A stretch of 64,000 bases of DNA from Thinopyrum elongatum (taxonomy: Eukaryota; Streptophyta; Magnoliopsida; Poales; Poaceae), in assembly GCA_011799875.1 (NCBI GenBank), contig CM022300.1, positions 107,273,201 to 107,337,200 of the forward strand. The letters run 5' to 3'. Each line of letters starts with the position of its first letter. The stretch's first letter is position 1. The notes under the pieces were generated by a model. That model saw only the letters and a list, made by a program, of their open reading frames with translations. It had not been told where the DNA came from and made no database searches. Shown here one piece after another: positions 54,155-64,000 of this stretch. Both the position numbers and the translations under genes were made by a program.

Positions 54155-55122
54155 TGTCGGGGTACGACACCTATGGGATCCCGAGAGACCCCTTTACGGT
54201 TCGGCGGGGGGAGAGGTATACACAAAGAGCAGAACCAATGATCGACGCGGGAAGTTTTTACCCAGGTTCGGGCCGCTGATCAGCGTAAAACCCTACTCCT
54301 GCTTTGTGTTCTTATTGATGTTTTTGAGCCCAGCCTTAAGGAGCGCTCGCAATGAACAGTACGTTCAAAGAGCAGCTACACATGCAGAATGGGCCAGAAG
54401 TTCTCCTCCTCTGTAGCAGTTGCCTTGGGCCTCCTTTTATATGCTCAAAGGGGTCTCCACAGTGGCAAAATGTACATACATTGAGGTGTAAAGTAGCTAC
54501 AGGGTATCATATCTAACCCCTGATGGATTAGGACAAGCGCATTTAATGCACCATGAGGTGTCCGTTTAGGTGCCCTCACTTTCTTGGGGATGGAAAAAGG
54601 GGCCATCCCATCAGCATCGCTTAAGCTCTCCTCCACTGGCGCGTTGCCACGCATCCAGAGAAGGACCCAGAATGTCAGGTTTTGTCGTTGTGCTGGAGTA
54701 GTGGTACAGTGGCAGAATCTCACCGGGCGCCGAAACTTGCCGGGCACCAAGCCTTGCCGGACGCCAAGCCTTGCCGGGCGCCAAGCCTTGCCGGGATTAT
54801 CTTGCCGGGGCTCACCAGCAAAGAATCTTGCCGGGGCTCACCAGCAAGAATCTTGCCGGGCCTCACCAACAAGAATCTTGCCGAGGCTCACAAGCAAGAA
54901 TCTTGCCGGGGCTCATCAGCAAGAATCTTGCCGGGGCTTCGGCCTTTGGTCTTCTGCCTTCCAATTATTGACTCGAATGGTTTTTGGATAGTCTTGTGCT
55001 TGTTCCCAGTTGTCTTCTCCCAGGAAGGCTCGCTCTCCTGCCACGCCTTTCCCGCCTGGGGGGCAGCAACTCGCCGGTGCGTGTCCAGGGGTAATGAACA
55101 CCCCCAGTTCACTACACCGACA
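54155..55122 (-). repeat. Element 2 LTR, right
   Basis: TGTCGGGGTACGAC to ACACCGACA, with a TATA-like ATATAAAA on the minus strand at 54,435-54,442 and the 25-bp array at 54,801-54,930. Confidence 0.9.
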
Positions 55123-55127
55123 AGGCC
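55123..55127. repeat. Target-site duplication of Element 2, right (AGGCC)
   Basis: Identical to 51,435-51,439. Confidence 0.88.
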
Positions 55128-55720
55128 CATATGTAGACAGGGCCGCTGATAGGTCAAAACTAATATCGGGCCGAACTGTTAAACGGGCCATTAAGAGGCC
55201 GAAGAGCAAATCAGGCCCCCAATGAGCCCGATGGCACAGTAGCTATTAAAGGGCCGTATCTGTTATGGGCCGTAATTTGGCCCAATAAATGAAAGTCAGT
55301 TAACGGGCCAGATCCGGTATGGACCATAATTTGTCCCAAACTATTGCAGGTTGTTAACGGGCCGGATCTGATATGGGCCGTAAACTGGCCCAGAATATTG
55401 CAGTCCTTTAACGGCCCGTATCTGATGTGGGCCATAATTTGGTCCAGAAAATGTTAGGCTGTTAACGAGCCGGCCCATTAGATCTGATGAAATCTTGTGG
55501 GCCTGTTCCTGGGCCGGCTTTTAAACCTATATGGGCCTTTATTGGGTCGTCCCACGTGTCAACGTTTCATTGGTGATTCTTGTCCAATGGAAGGTTGACA
55601 TCTGTCCCAACGCTGAGCTGACATGTTGATCATCGATGAATGAGAATTTTACACTTGGAAAATCGCCATTGGTCCGGGCTGTTAACGGGTTATCGAATCC
55701 AAACCAGAACCCGATAGCTT
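55128..55720. repeat. GGGCC-rich subterminal block, copy B, right part
   Basis: Continues the block interrupted by Element 2, with 50-60 bp tandem versions (GGGCCRTAATTTGG, GTTAACGGGCC) at 55,230-55,460. It passes into the terminal region shared with copy A (GTCCGGGCTGTTAACGGGTT). Confidence 0.65.
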
Positions 55721-55769
55721 AACGGCGACCCGTTATGGTGGATGCCACGTGTCGGTTACCCTTGACGAA

Positions 55770-55976
55770 AGCACTTCCATGACGCGGCATTTATCATCAT
55801 GGAAGTGGACACTTCCGTGATGCTAATTTTGGTAGAGTCATGGAACACTTCTACGACAGCACAGGTATGACTATCTTGATTCTGTGACAAAATCATCATG
55901 GATGTACATGCATGACAGAAAATGTGACCTACTGTGACAAACACGTATCATCACGGAAGTGTATTTTTTTGTAGTG
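55770..55976. repeat. CACTA-like right terminal region, copy B
   Basis: Same inverted words as 15,788-15,994 and the same terminal GTAGTG. Confidence 0.65.
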
Positions 55977-58443
55977 AGAGCATCCTTCTTTTCAGTCAAC
56001 TGGGTGGCCTTCTCCTCCAGATTGACGTTCTCCTGAGTGTAGACCTCGGCGGAAGCCTTGAGATTCTTGATCTCCTCCTCCAATCTGCTGACTGAAGCCA
56101 GCTTTTCGTCGGCGAGCTTGGTCTTAGTCTTTGCCTCCTTGTGGGCCAGCGCCAGATCCTTATCTTTGTTCTCTAGCGCCTGCTTCATGGTTTCTAAAGA
56201 AATAGAAGTCCTGAGCCTCATTACAAGTTGGGCATTCTCGCTACGAACATCTGTCGAAGCGAAATGATTCAGATCAAAAGGGGAAAATAGTATTAGCTAT
56301 CAGTCGAAGGAAATAATTTACCTCCCAGAGTTTTCTTCTCCTGCTCTAGTCGGGCGCTCTTGCGCTTCTCAGCCTCCAGTTCGAGTCGAAGAGATGCCAT
56401 CTCCTTCTCCATCGTGGCATAATGGGTTCCCATCTCACTGGTTCTCTGCAATACACGAGAAGTAATTAGTCGCCTCCCCAAAGGAAGAATCAAGGCACAG
56501 GCGCACGGTGGAACAAGCTTGACCGGTACCAGATACTGAAGTACCCTTGGTACCAAGTAGAACAAGCTTGACCAATACCAAATCCTCAAGAATCTACTGA
56601 CTACCGAGTTGATCGTACACTACCGAGTGGAACAAGCTCGATCAGTACCAGATCCTGAAGTACCCTTTTTGTTCTATCTTCACTCGGTTAGTGATGAAGA
56701 AGATTGAGGACAACAACACAAGACTATCTACTTCATTCGGCCAACCTCTGAGTCAGCAATGAAGAAGACCTTACCTATCGACTCACCAAGCAAACAGGTG
56801 TCGCCGGGTGTCCTGAACGCCTAGTGATAGTTCTAAAGACTACCATCGATTGCCCGCAATCGATGGCAGTCTCAGGGACTACACCCAGTAGGTGCACTCA
56901 GCGTGCCCCCACTGGAAAGTGACTCGCTGATGGAGCTAAAAAAACTATAAGTTCTAAGACTACCGCCGACTGTCCCAGTCAATGGTAGCCTCGGGGACTA
57001 CACCCAATGGGTGCACTCAGTCTGCCCCCATTGGATCATGTCCACTCGGCTACGCTCTGACTAGATTCCGAGTGAACACAAAAAGCGATACAGAAAGAAG
57101 TTCAAAGACTCTTGCCGACTGATTCCAGTCAACAAGAGCCTCGGGGACTACACCCAGTGGGTGCACTCAGCATGCCCCCACTTGATCACGAACACCCAGT
57201 GGGTGTGCCCCATGCAAACCCACTGACAGGAATCCACCAAGAGGAAAAAGAAAAGAAAAACTTTGACTGGAAATCATACTCACAATGGTACTTACTCGGA
57301 TGTTGGTCTGTAGCGCCGCGCTGGCTTCATAAGCCTCCTTCAGCCGGTCGCACAACAGTCCCACCTGGATCAGAGCTTCCTTGCTCGCCCCCACCTGATC
57401 CTCAGGGACACGCTACAAGGAGAAAGAAGTAGCTGGCGTCGACGGAGCAGCAGACATTGGCCTCAGGGCCAGAACCACCGCTGCCTCACTTGGAGGGGTT
57501 TGGTTAGACCCCACAGGTGGCACCACCGCAGACGCTGAACCACCTTGAGCCAGAGGACTTGGCCTCGCAGTCTTTGCAGCAACCTTCAACGGAGAGGTGC
57601 GGGTCACTCGGCGAGGGGAAGCGTCTGGCATGGGCGTGTCGGTACTGGGTGCTCCTTCCTGGATAGCATCCGGATTGGGTGGGTCGGCCCTCTCGTCATT
57701 GTCCAGCTGGATGACCTTGGGTGGGGCTACACGTGTTTACGAATCAAGGAGATCATTAGAGTTCTGTCGGAAAAGGCCTAGCCACCCGAATCAGTCGGCA
57801 TAATGTACATTTGGAAGTGGCAGCGTCCGCCGCGTCAACGTCATTCGGCCCAGACTTGCGGGCGCGCGGGTCCGCTGAGGTCGTTGAGATGTCGTTGCTA
57901 CAAAAGTCAGAAAGCACTCGGTCAACAACCGGTCCGGCACGAAAACAAACAAGGAATTGACGAGAACACTCACGTCGAGGTCACAGGCACCGCCACCTTG
58001 ATTCGAGGCACCGCCACCTTTCGGGGTTTGGAAAAGATCTGCTTGGGCACTTTAGACTACTTCTCCGCTGAGCTCTCGGCCTCGGCACGGGCACGCTTCG
58101 AGCTTCGAGTCACCCAACCCGAGGCAGCCGGCTGCTGAGCCACACTCGCCTTGCCCTTTGGGTCGTGCAGCGTCTTGGAGCGAGGCTCCTTGGGAACTTC
58201 ATAAGAAGGGGAGGACTCCACCTCATCCCCCTCCTCAGAACTATCCTCCTCGTTTTCATCGCTCTTCTCGTCGTCATCACTCTCGTCATCATCAGACTCC
58301 TCCGAGTACTGTTGCTCGGTGTCACTCATCACGTCTTCGGGTGAACGGTCCACCACTGGGATCTTCGAGACCATCTTCGGGAAATCCTGAAGGACAAAGT
58401 CATTGCAACAATTAAAGTCAGATACACGGGAAATGCTACATGT
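55977..58443 (-). pseudogene. Remnant of another gypsy antisense-type gene (coiled coil and acidic part)
   Basis: On the minus strand, exon-like pieces from right to left are: 58,390-57,975 with an acidic Asp/Glu/Ser run and KEPRSKTLHDPKGK, ending at a GTGAGT donor but carrying a TAG near 58,065; 57,630-57,420, Pro/Ala-rich; 56,460-56,320 with EMGTHYATMEKEMASLRLEL; and 56,221-55,985 with LENKDKDLALAHKEAKTK, a coiled coil. The layout parallels the Element 1 antisense gene, but the sequence is different. The introns contain repeated CTCGGGGACTACACCCAGTG units. The right part is cut by Element 3 and the left by the CACTA-like end. Confidence 0.6.
56500..57220. repeat. Tandem repeats in introns of the gypsy remnant
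   Basis: Units with AGCCTCGGGGACTACACCCA followed by GTGGGTGCACTCAGC occur near 56,868, 56,990 and 57,130. Units with GAACAAGCTYGAYCAGTACC followed by AGATCCTGAAGTACCC occur near 56,510, 56,570 and 56,628. Confidence 0.75.
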
Positions 58444-59361
58444 TGTCGGTGCAACAAACCCCAGGGGTGTGTTGCCCGGACTGTACACAGGCTCAAGAGC
58501 AAAGTTACAACATCCAAGACAAGACAAAGCAGAAGAGATAGCTCTTTGAGAAATCAAAGGGCGGATCAAGAAGACCAAGACCAACAAAACAAGCAAGATA
58601 TCACTAAGGAAAAACCTCCCTTGCCGGGCAGGCGAGCCTGGTGGGGTCGAGATTACTCCAAGGACAAACCTCAAGAGTTCCCCAACAGGCTTGCCGGGGA
58701 CGCAGAAGGCGGATCACCCCGCCAAGGCTCCACCACTCCACCTCACAGCAACGCAAGTCACCTATCGGTGCAGTGTCGATCCCCCAGGCGATTATGTGGC
58801 TGATATCTGGCACATGGCAGCCATTTCTGAAGAAGATCATCCGTAAAATGACACCCGTCCAGGAGATGTGTCACGCAGATAGGCGAGGAGGTGGCTGCAT
58901 GGCATGACAAGGCTTGCCGGGCCACACCATGATGTGACATTAAGCGGTGCATTTAATGCACTCTGTCCTGTCTGCAGAGTTAGGTACGATAGCACTGTGG
59001 CTATCTAATCAGTGCATAATGACTGTTTTGCCATTGTAGTGACCCCTTGACCTATAAAAGAAGGGTCGTGGCTACCTTAGAAAGGATTCGGACCCCCATA
59101 ATCTCATACGCGCGTAGTTTCTCTCGCCCCGAGGAGACCTTGCCGGGCTAGAGCGCTGCGTCTCCACCACGGTCCTTTCATCAATCCACCAAAGTAGGAG
59201 TAGGGTTTTACGCCTGGCGGCGGCCCGAACCGGGGTAAAACTGCCCGTGTCATCGCTGCCGTGCTACTCTATGCTTTTCGCTCTTTGTGCAATGTGCTCG
59301 TCCCCCTTGCCGAACCACAAGGGGCCGATGGCCCCATAGGTGGCCGTGTGATACCATGACA
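58444..59361 (+). repeat. Element 3 5' LTR
   Basis: Begins TGTCGGTGCAAC and ends ACCATGACA, 918 bp, plus orientation. A TATAAAAG box lies at 59,053-59,060. CTTGCCGGG words occur three times. The five bases before it (CATGT) would be the target duplication, but the right end is outside the window. Confidence 0.82.
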
Positions 59362-59365
59362 TCTT

Positions 59366-59383
59366 TGGTGCGCCAGGTAGGGG
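59366..59383 (+). promoter_or_regulatory. Element 3 primer binding site
   Basis: TGGTGCGCCAGGTAGGGG starts four bases after the LTR, as in Elements 1 and 2. Confidence 0.65.
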
Positions 59384-60214
59384 GCAGCGCTTGCGCGAAC
59401 CCGAGAGTGTAAGCAGCGCGTCATCTTCATCATCGTTTTCTTCATCAATGGCTTCATCATCCATGGCGCCCAAGAAGAAATCCGGTGCTTCAGCTCACCC
59501 GTCCACCTTGAAGCCCCCTCGCATGCGGCCACTAATGCCGTGGGGGCTGCGAGGGAACATGGGAACGCCGACGCCGCGGGGAACATGACTGGCGCAGGCG
59601 GCGCCATCGCCGTTCCCCCTGCGGCCGAAGCAGCAGCAGGAAGCACCGGAGGAGGGCGACACCAACAACACCCCGATGGCCATGCTCCACAAGGTGCGGG
59701 TGGGGAGAATATTCCGTCTCCGCGTCCCCACCTCACTGAGGGACACAGCCGCAGTCATGGCGCTTTCCCGGATGCGGATCGTAACCTCCTAGCTGCCCCC
59801 GCCGCCTGTGCGGCTACAGGGCCCGTGCCACCCCCAGGACAAGCTAGCCAAGACAATGCACCGAACGGGGTCGCCAATCCCCAAGTGCACCCACCTCGTC
59901 GCCACACCACCCTGGAGACTGGCTCGCGGCGACGGGAACGCGGCACCGTCACTACGGGCACCGTTAGGAGTCAGGCGACGTCGTGATCTACGTCGTCGTC
60001 TATGCCGAGCACCGCTTCGGAAGCCGTGGCGCGGGCATAACTCCTGTTGAGATTTCATCCGGCGGCTGATCTGATGGATGAGTGGAGAGTCACCATTCAG
60101 AGCTCGATTGGCTTCGCCGAGGCGGGAGGATCACAGTAGGCAGGCCCGCCACGACCTCCACCAACGGCGGCAACAGCCCAAGCCGATGGCCGCACCGAGG
60201 GAGCAGTTCCGACG

Positions 60215-61021
60215 GTGCAGTCCCCTCCACGACAGCCAGGGCAGGGGCCGCAGCCAGAGCCATGCGACCAAGAACCTGACAACGTATCGATGGCTTCATC
60301 TAATCCTCAGGCACGTCGAGACGAGCGACGGGTCCTGGAAGACAGGCAGAGGGAAGACGCGCGCGTCACCATCGAGCGACGCCACGAAACCCGCCACCAG
60401 TCTGATAGGCGCAATGTCCCTGACGTCGACGAGCCTATGCCCGGTGGAGATGGATACCTGCCTTTCGAGGTTGGGTGCCCCGCCTTCACTCGTGAGCTGC
60501 GGCAAGTCCGTTGGCCATCTGCCCGTGCGTTCAAGCCAGAAATACCAGAAAAGTACGATGGAAGATTGAACCCGGCAGAGTTCTTTAGCATCTACACCAT
60601 CGCTGTTCAAGCTGCCGGGGGGAGGGACGAGAAGGTGTTCGCCAACTACTTCCCTTTGGCACTCAAGCCAAACGTGAGGTTGTGGCTAATGCACTTGCCG
60701 GAGAACTCCATCTTGACCTGGGCTAATCTGTGCCATGAGTTTATTGGCGCCTTCACGGGCTGCCATCAAGAACCAGGGCGGCCCAGCGACTTGCAGCTCC
60801 TCCCACAGAAGGAAGGAGAGAGTTTGCGGAAGTACATGCAGAGGTTTAGCCGAGTGCACAGGAACATTAGAGACATCCACCCAGCAGCTGTGATAGCTGC
60901 ATTCCAGTCCAACGTGCGCAACCACAGGATACGTTCCAAAATGAACGTTCGGTTGCCCAAGACTGTGAATGAGCTATACACTCTGGCGGATAAGTGTGCC
61001 CGAACAGAGGAGGGGAGGTGA
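60215..61021 (+). CDS. gag core, Element 3
   Basis: 268 codons with FKPEIPEKYDG, FFSIYTIAVQAAGG and LMHLPENSILTWANL, the same Retrotrans_gag domain as Element 1 at 47,600-47,150. The frame is lost at 61,019. The knuckle YCNIHRTKGHDLQEC follows in another frame (61,268-61,314). Confidence 0.75.
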   Translation: MQSPPRQPGQGPQPEPCDQEPDNVSMASSNPQARRDERRVLEDRQREDARVTIERRHETRHQSDRRNVPDVDEPMPGGDGYLPFEVGCPAFTRELRQVRWPSARAFKPEIPEKYDGRLNPAEFFSIYTIAVQAAGGRDEKVFANYFPLALKPNVRLWLMHLPENSILTWANLCHEFIGAFTGCHQEPGRPSDLQLLPQKEGESLRKYMQRFSRVHRNIRDIHPAAVIAAFQSNVRNHRIRSKMNVRLPKTVNELYTLADKCARTEEGR

Positions 61022-61626
61022 GTCCCGGCGAAGAAGATGGTGTCGACGTTGACTCAGAGGACGACGACGATGCTACCAATCAGAAGAAGAAGAACAAGAA
61101 ACACAACAAGAAGCACAAGGATAAAGCAGTGATGGATGTTGAAGGATCGAGCACTCCTAGTACCGGCAAGAAGGCCAAGACCGAGGCTCCCGGCAAGGAG
61201 GTTGCCGCGTGCACTGACTGCCGGGAGGCCGCGGCTGCCGAGAAGGCTGGGAAGGCTAATGGGCCGTACTGCAATATTCATCGGACCAAGGGCCACGATC
61301 TTCAAGAGTGTCATCAGGTTGAGCAGCTCGTCAAGAAGTAGAAGGCTGAGTACGAGAAGCATGACAAAGAAAGAGACCAGGATGGTGCTGGCGGGAAAGG
61401 CCGAGGTGGTAGAGGAGGTTGCCCCGGCAAGGCCCCATAGAATCAAGGGCAACCTGCCAGAGGCCGTGAGAAGAAGGAATGTGATGATGGGAGTGATGAA
61501 GGAGATGAAGAGGAAACCAGTGAGCAGGAGTTCTAGAAGGCCACTGATGCCCTATGCATTGACGGAGGTGCATCCTTGCACTCCTCTCACCGCTAGCTTA
61601 AACAGTGGGCACGTGAGGTCAATGCC

Positions 61627-62205
61627 ATGGAGCCAGCAGCAGATTCTCGGAAGCCGCTCAAGTGGTCCCGCACGCCCATCATCTTTGATGAAGAGGATCA
61701 CCCTGACCGCACCACCGCGGTAGGGTGTTTGCCATTGTTGGTTTCACCAATGATCCGCAACCTCAAGGTCACAAAGATGTTGGTTGACAGTGGGGCCGAG
61801 TTGAATCTGATATCTCCCAAGGTCATCAGCAAGCTCCAGATAGCAGATGAAGAGCTCAAAGTTACGGGTACTTTCCAAGGGATCAACCCCGGTAGGAGTC
61901 GTCCTAAGGGGAAGATCACACTGCCGGTAACGTTTGGAGGGGAGTTAAACTACCAAAGCGAGAAGATCATGTTTGATGTGGTTAACCTCCCCCTGCCATA
62001 CAATGGAATCCTTGGCCGCCCTGCCTTGGCAAAGTTCATGGCAGCATCCCATTATACTTACAACACTCTGAAGATGCCAGGGCCGATGGGCGTCATTTCC
62101 ATTCCATCAGACAAGAAGGACGCAATCATATACGTTGAAAAGATGTACCGGGAAGCTGTCACGGCAGAGGCCGCGGAAGCTACCACTCTCGCCAAGGAAA
62201 GCTAG
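61627..62205 (+). CDS. Aspartic protease, Element 3
   Basis: LPLLVSPMIRNLKVTKMLVD followed by SGAELNLIS, so the active site here is the canonical D-S-G, unlike D-G-G in Element 1. ILGRPALAKFMAASHY is conserved. It ends at a TAG, and the Lys-rich linker continues in frame to the shared TAG at 62,407. Confidence 0.8.
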   Translation: MEPAADSRKPLKWSRTPIIFDEEDHPDRTTAVGCLPLLVSPMIRNLKVTKMLVDSGAELNLISPKVISKLQIADEELKVTGTFQGINPGRSRPKGKITLPVTFGGELNYQSEKIMFDVVNLPLPYNGILGRPALAKFMAASHYTYNTLKMPGPMGVISIPSDKKDAIIYVEKMYREAVTAEAAEATTLAKES

Positions 62206-62567
62206 AAAGGGAAGAAAGCTAGCAAGGACGCCAGCAAAGAATCGGGGAAGCGCGCCTCTTCAGAGTGCGCTGCGCCAGTTGATGATTTGCCGGAGAATTC
62301 CAATAGCAAGAGATCAAAGACTCCTGCGCCCGCTGTGAAGAAGGTCCCGGCAGGTTTGGTTGGCGCTGATGGTACATTTACTATCAGCTCCACCCTTGAT
62401 GACAAATAGGAAAGCGCGCTCGTTGCCTTCCTGCGGGCGAATGTCGATGTGTTTGCTTGGCAACCATCTGACATCCCCGGTGTTCCCAGGAAGGTAATCG
62501 AGCACCACCTTGCTGTCTGCCCACATGCCCGACCCGTCAAACAGAAGGTCCGAAAGCAAGCTTTGGA

Positions 62568-63896
62568 GTGGCAGCAGTTATTGCCGAAGAGATCAAGAAA
62601 CTCGAAGCCACTGGTTTGGTCAGAGGAGTGTTGCATCCAACTTGGTTGGCGAATCCAGTGGTGGTGCGCAAGGCGAATGGGAAATGGAGGCTTTGCATAG
62701 ATTTCACAAATCTAAATAAAGCGTGCCCGAAGGACCCATTCCCCTTGCCGCCCATCAATCAGATTGTTGATTCCACCTCTGGATGTGATCTACTTTCCTT
62801 CTAGGATGCCTACTCCGGGTACCACCAGATTTTCATGTCCAAGGAAGATGAAGAGAAGACCGCGTTTATAACTCCATGTGGCACGTACTGTTTTGTACGT
62901 ATGCCCTTTGGGTTAAAAAGCGCTGGATCCACTTTCACAAGAGCAGTACAGATTGGCTTTGAGTCTCAGCTGCATAGGAATATTGAAGCCTACATGGACG
63001 ATATAGTGGTCAAAACCAAGGACAAATCAACTCTCATTCAAGACTTGGAAGAGACTTTTGCTAATCTGTGCAAGATCAACTTGAAGCTAAACCCAGAGAA
63101 GTGTGTGTTTGGCATTCCTTCCGGCAAGCTACTTGGCTTCTTTGTGTCCCACCGGGGGATAGAGGCCAACCCCAACAAGATCAAGGCGATTGAGCAGATT
63201 CAAGCACCCAAGACAGTTAAAGATGTGAGGCGTTTGACTGGATGTGTTGCTGCACTAAGCAGGTTCATTTCCAAGTCCGCCGAGTGTGCCCTGCCGTTCT
63301 TTAAAATCCTGAAGAAGGCAGGGCCCATGGAGTGGACCCCGGAGGCAGACGCTGCGCTGCAAGATTTGAAGACCTATCTTTCCTCTGTTCCCACCTTAGT
63401 CGCTCTGAAGCCACAAGAGCCGTTGCTGCTGTACTTAGCGGCAACCAATCAAGTGGTTAGCACAGCGCTGGTGGTGCAGCGGGAAGTAGATGAAGGAGCA
63501 GCTGCAACTGCTGTCCCCCCTGGAGAAGGAAGTGAACTCGCCCCGGCAGAGTCAGAGGCAGATCAGGGCAAGGAGGAGCGGGGCAATGAGGACAGTTCAA
63601 AGGTCACGGCAAGGAGGAAAGTGGTGCAGCGGCCTGTGTACTTTGTCAGCTCCTTGTTGCAGGGGGCTAGGTCGAGGTACTCTGGCATGCAAAAGTTGAT
63701 TTTTGGCCTCATCATGGCCTCGAGGAAACTCCGCCACTACTTCCAAGCCCACGAGATCACGGTTGTCACCCGCTTCCCCTTACAGCGCATATCGAGGAAC
63801 CCTGAGGCCACTGGCAGGATAGTGGAATTGGCATTGGAGTTATCCAGCTTTTGTTTGAAGTTTGAGAGCACCTCAACCATTAGAGCAGAGCACTAG
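62568..63896 (+). CDS. Reverse transcriptase and RNase H tether, Element 3
   Basis: One frame interrupted only by the TAG at 62,803, inside the LSF.DAYSGYHQ motif. The rest includes FVRMPFGLKSAGSTF, AYMDDIVVKT (62,991-63,002), LGFFVSHRGIEANPNKIKAI and RPVYFVSSLLQGARSRYS. It ends in a frameshift near 63,880. RNase H resumes in another frame up to MYFDG at the last bases. Confidence 0.85.
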
Positions 63897-64000
63897 CGGA
63901 GTTTATTGCGGAATGGATGCCTACCCCTGACGAAGAAGTGTTGGAGACAGCTATCCCTGGCAAGGAAGCGCCCCAAGAATGGATCATGTACTTTGATGGT

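Larger units (their letters stand above)
51440..55122 (-). mobile_element. Element 2: short non-autonomous gypsy element of the same family
   Basis: 3,683 bp with LTRs of 984 and 968 bp and only about 1.7 kb inside. Orientation is minus, from the primer site at the right (TGGCGCGCCAGGTAGG) and the purine tract at the left. The LTRs resemble Element 1 (CACCTATGGGATCC, GATTCGGCGGGGGGAGAGGT) and the internal part contains sequence from the Element 1 spacer. No gag, pol or antisense gene is left. It must depend on proteins from other copies. Confidence 0.9.
31900..55976 (+). mobile_element. CACTA-like DNA transposon copy B, with two nested gypsy elements
   Basis: The right end ATTTTTTTGTAGTG at 55,976 and the preceding subterminal words match copy A. 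Paralogous TnpA-like exons and GGGCC blocks follow the same order. Without the two gypsy insertions (13.3 and 3.7 kb plus target duplications) the copy would be about 7 kb, as copy A. No CACTACAA left end was found, so the left limit is approximate. Confidence 0.55.
58444..64000 (+). mobile_element. Element 3: related Tat-type gypsy element, cut by the window end
   Basis: The LTR, primer site, gag, protease, RT and start of RNase H are in the usual order on the plus strand. The protein parts are clearly homologous to Element 1 (gag and RT largely alignable without gaps), but the LTR differs, so it is another subfamily. It is inserted in an intron-like part of the older gypsy remnant. Confidence 0.88.
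59463..64000 (+). pseudogene. Element 3 gag-pol, partial and heavily decayed
   Basis: It starts with ATG at 59,463 (MAPKKKSGASAHPS). It changes frame near 59,530, 61,015, 62,570 and 63,880 and has many in-frame stops, for example 59,984, 61,339, 62,203, 62,407 and 62,803. Several stops are TAG or TGA at positions fitting C-to-T change from CAG or CGA. Domain order is intact up to RNase H at the window edge. Much older or longer-silenced than Element 1. Confidence 0.85.

Noticed and set aside
1..64000. tRNA, rRNA, CRISPR array, bacterial operon or origin
   Set aside because: I looked for these and saw nothing that supports them; the sequence is plant nuclear in character.

Overview
This window looks like an intergenic block from a large grass genome, most likely Triticeae (wheat, Aegilops or barley group). 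The evidence is nested Ty3/gypsy elements of the Tat type with an extra antisense gene, CACTA-like ends, Stowaway, hAT-like and Helitron-like short elements, GT..AG introns, and no bacterial features. I see no tRNA, rRNA or CRISPR, and no confident intact host gene. The species call is inference.

Left part (1-31,900): a mosaic of small DNA transposons and locally duplicated, promoter-like low-copy sequence. It holds a three-unit tandem repeat (1711-2475), nested MITEs (4600-5195), one CACTA-like copy ('copy A', about 9,240-15,994) carrying a decayed En/Spm TnpA-like gene, a near-perfect 830-bp palindrome (17,468-18,297) with a 10-bp target duplication, Helitron-like copies (18,534-18,778; 28,089-28,515), a small frameshifted gene with five 15-residue repeats (21,360-22,049), a pseudogene broken by a 70-bp duplication (24,360-24,837), and two fragments of one gene family in opposite orientation near 345-460 and 27,279-27,836.

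Right part (31,900-55,976): a second, paralogous CACTA-like copy ('copy B') with the same TnpA-like exons and the same GGGCC-rich subterminal block. Two gypsy elements of one family are nested in it. Element 1 (36,218-49,517; 13.3 kb; target duplication GTCTT) has two nearly identical LTRs, a minus-strand gag-pol frame broken by stop codons, and on the other strand an apparently intact four-exon gene (37,457-41,439) with the gypsy-type transposon domain. Element 2 (51,440-55,122; 3.7 kb; target duplication AGGCC) is a short non-coding relative.

Right end (55,977-64,000): the remains of an older gypsy antisense gene (55,977-58,443), interrupted by Element 3, a plus-strand relative starting with its LTR at 58,444. 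Its gag-protease-RT-RNase H region is heavily decayed and runs off the window. 

The most notable observation is that in Element 1 the antisense gene is open throughout all four exons with consistent splice phases, while gag-pol on the opposite strand carries seven in-frame stops although the LTRs indicate recent insertion. The copy was therefore probably mobilised in trans, with the antisense gene retained.
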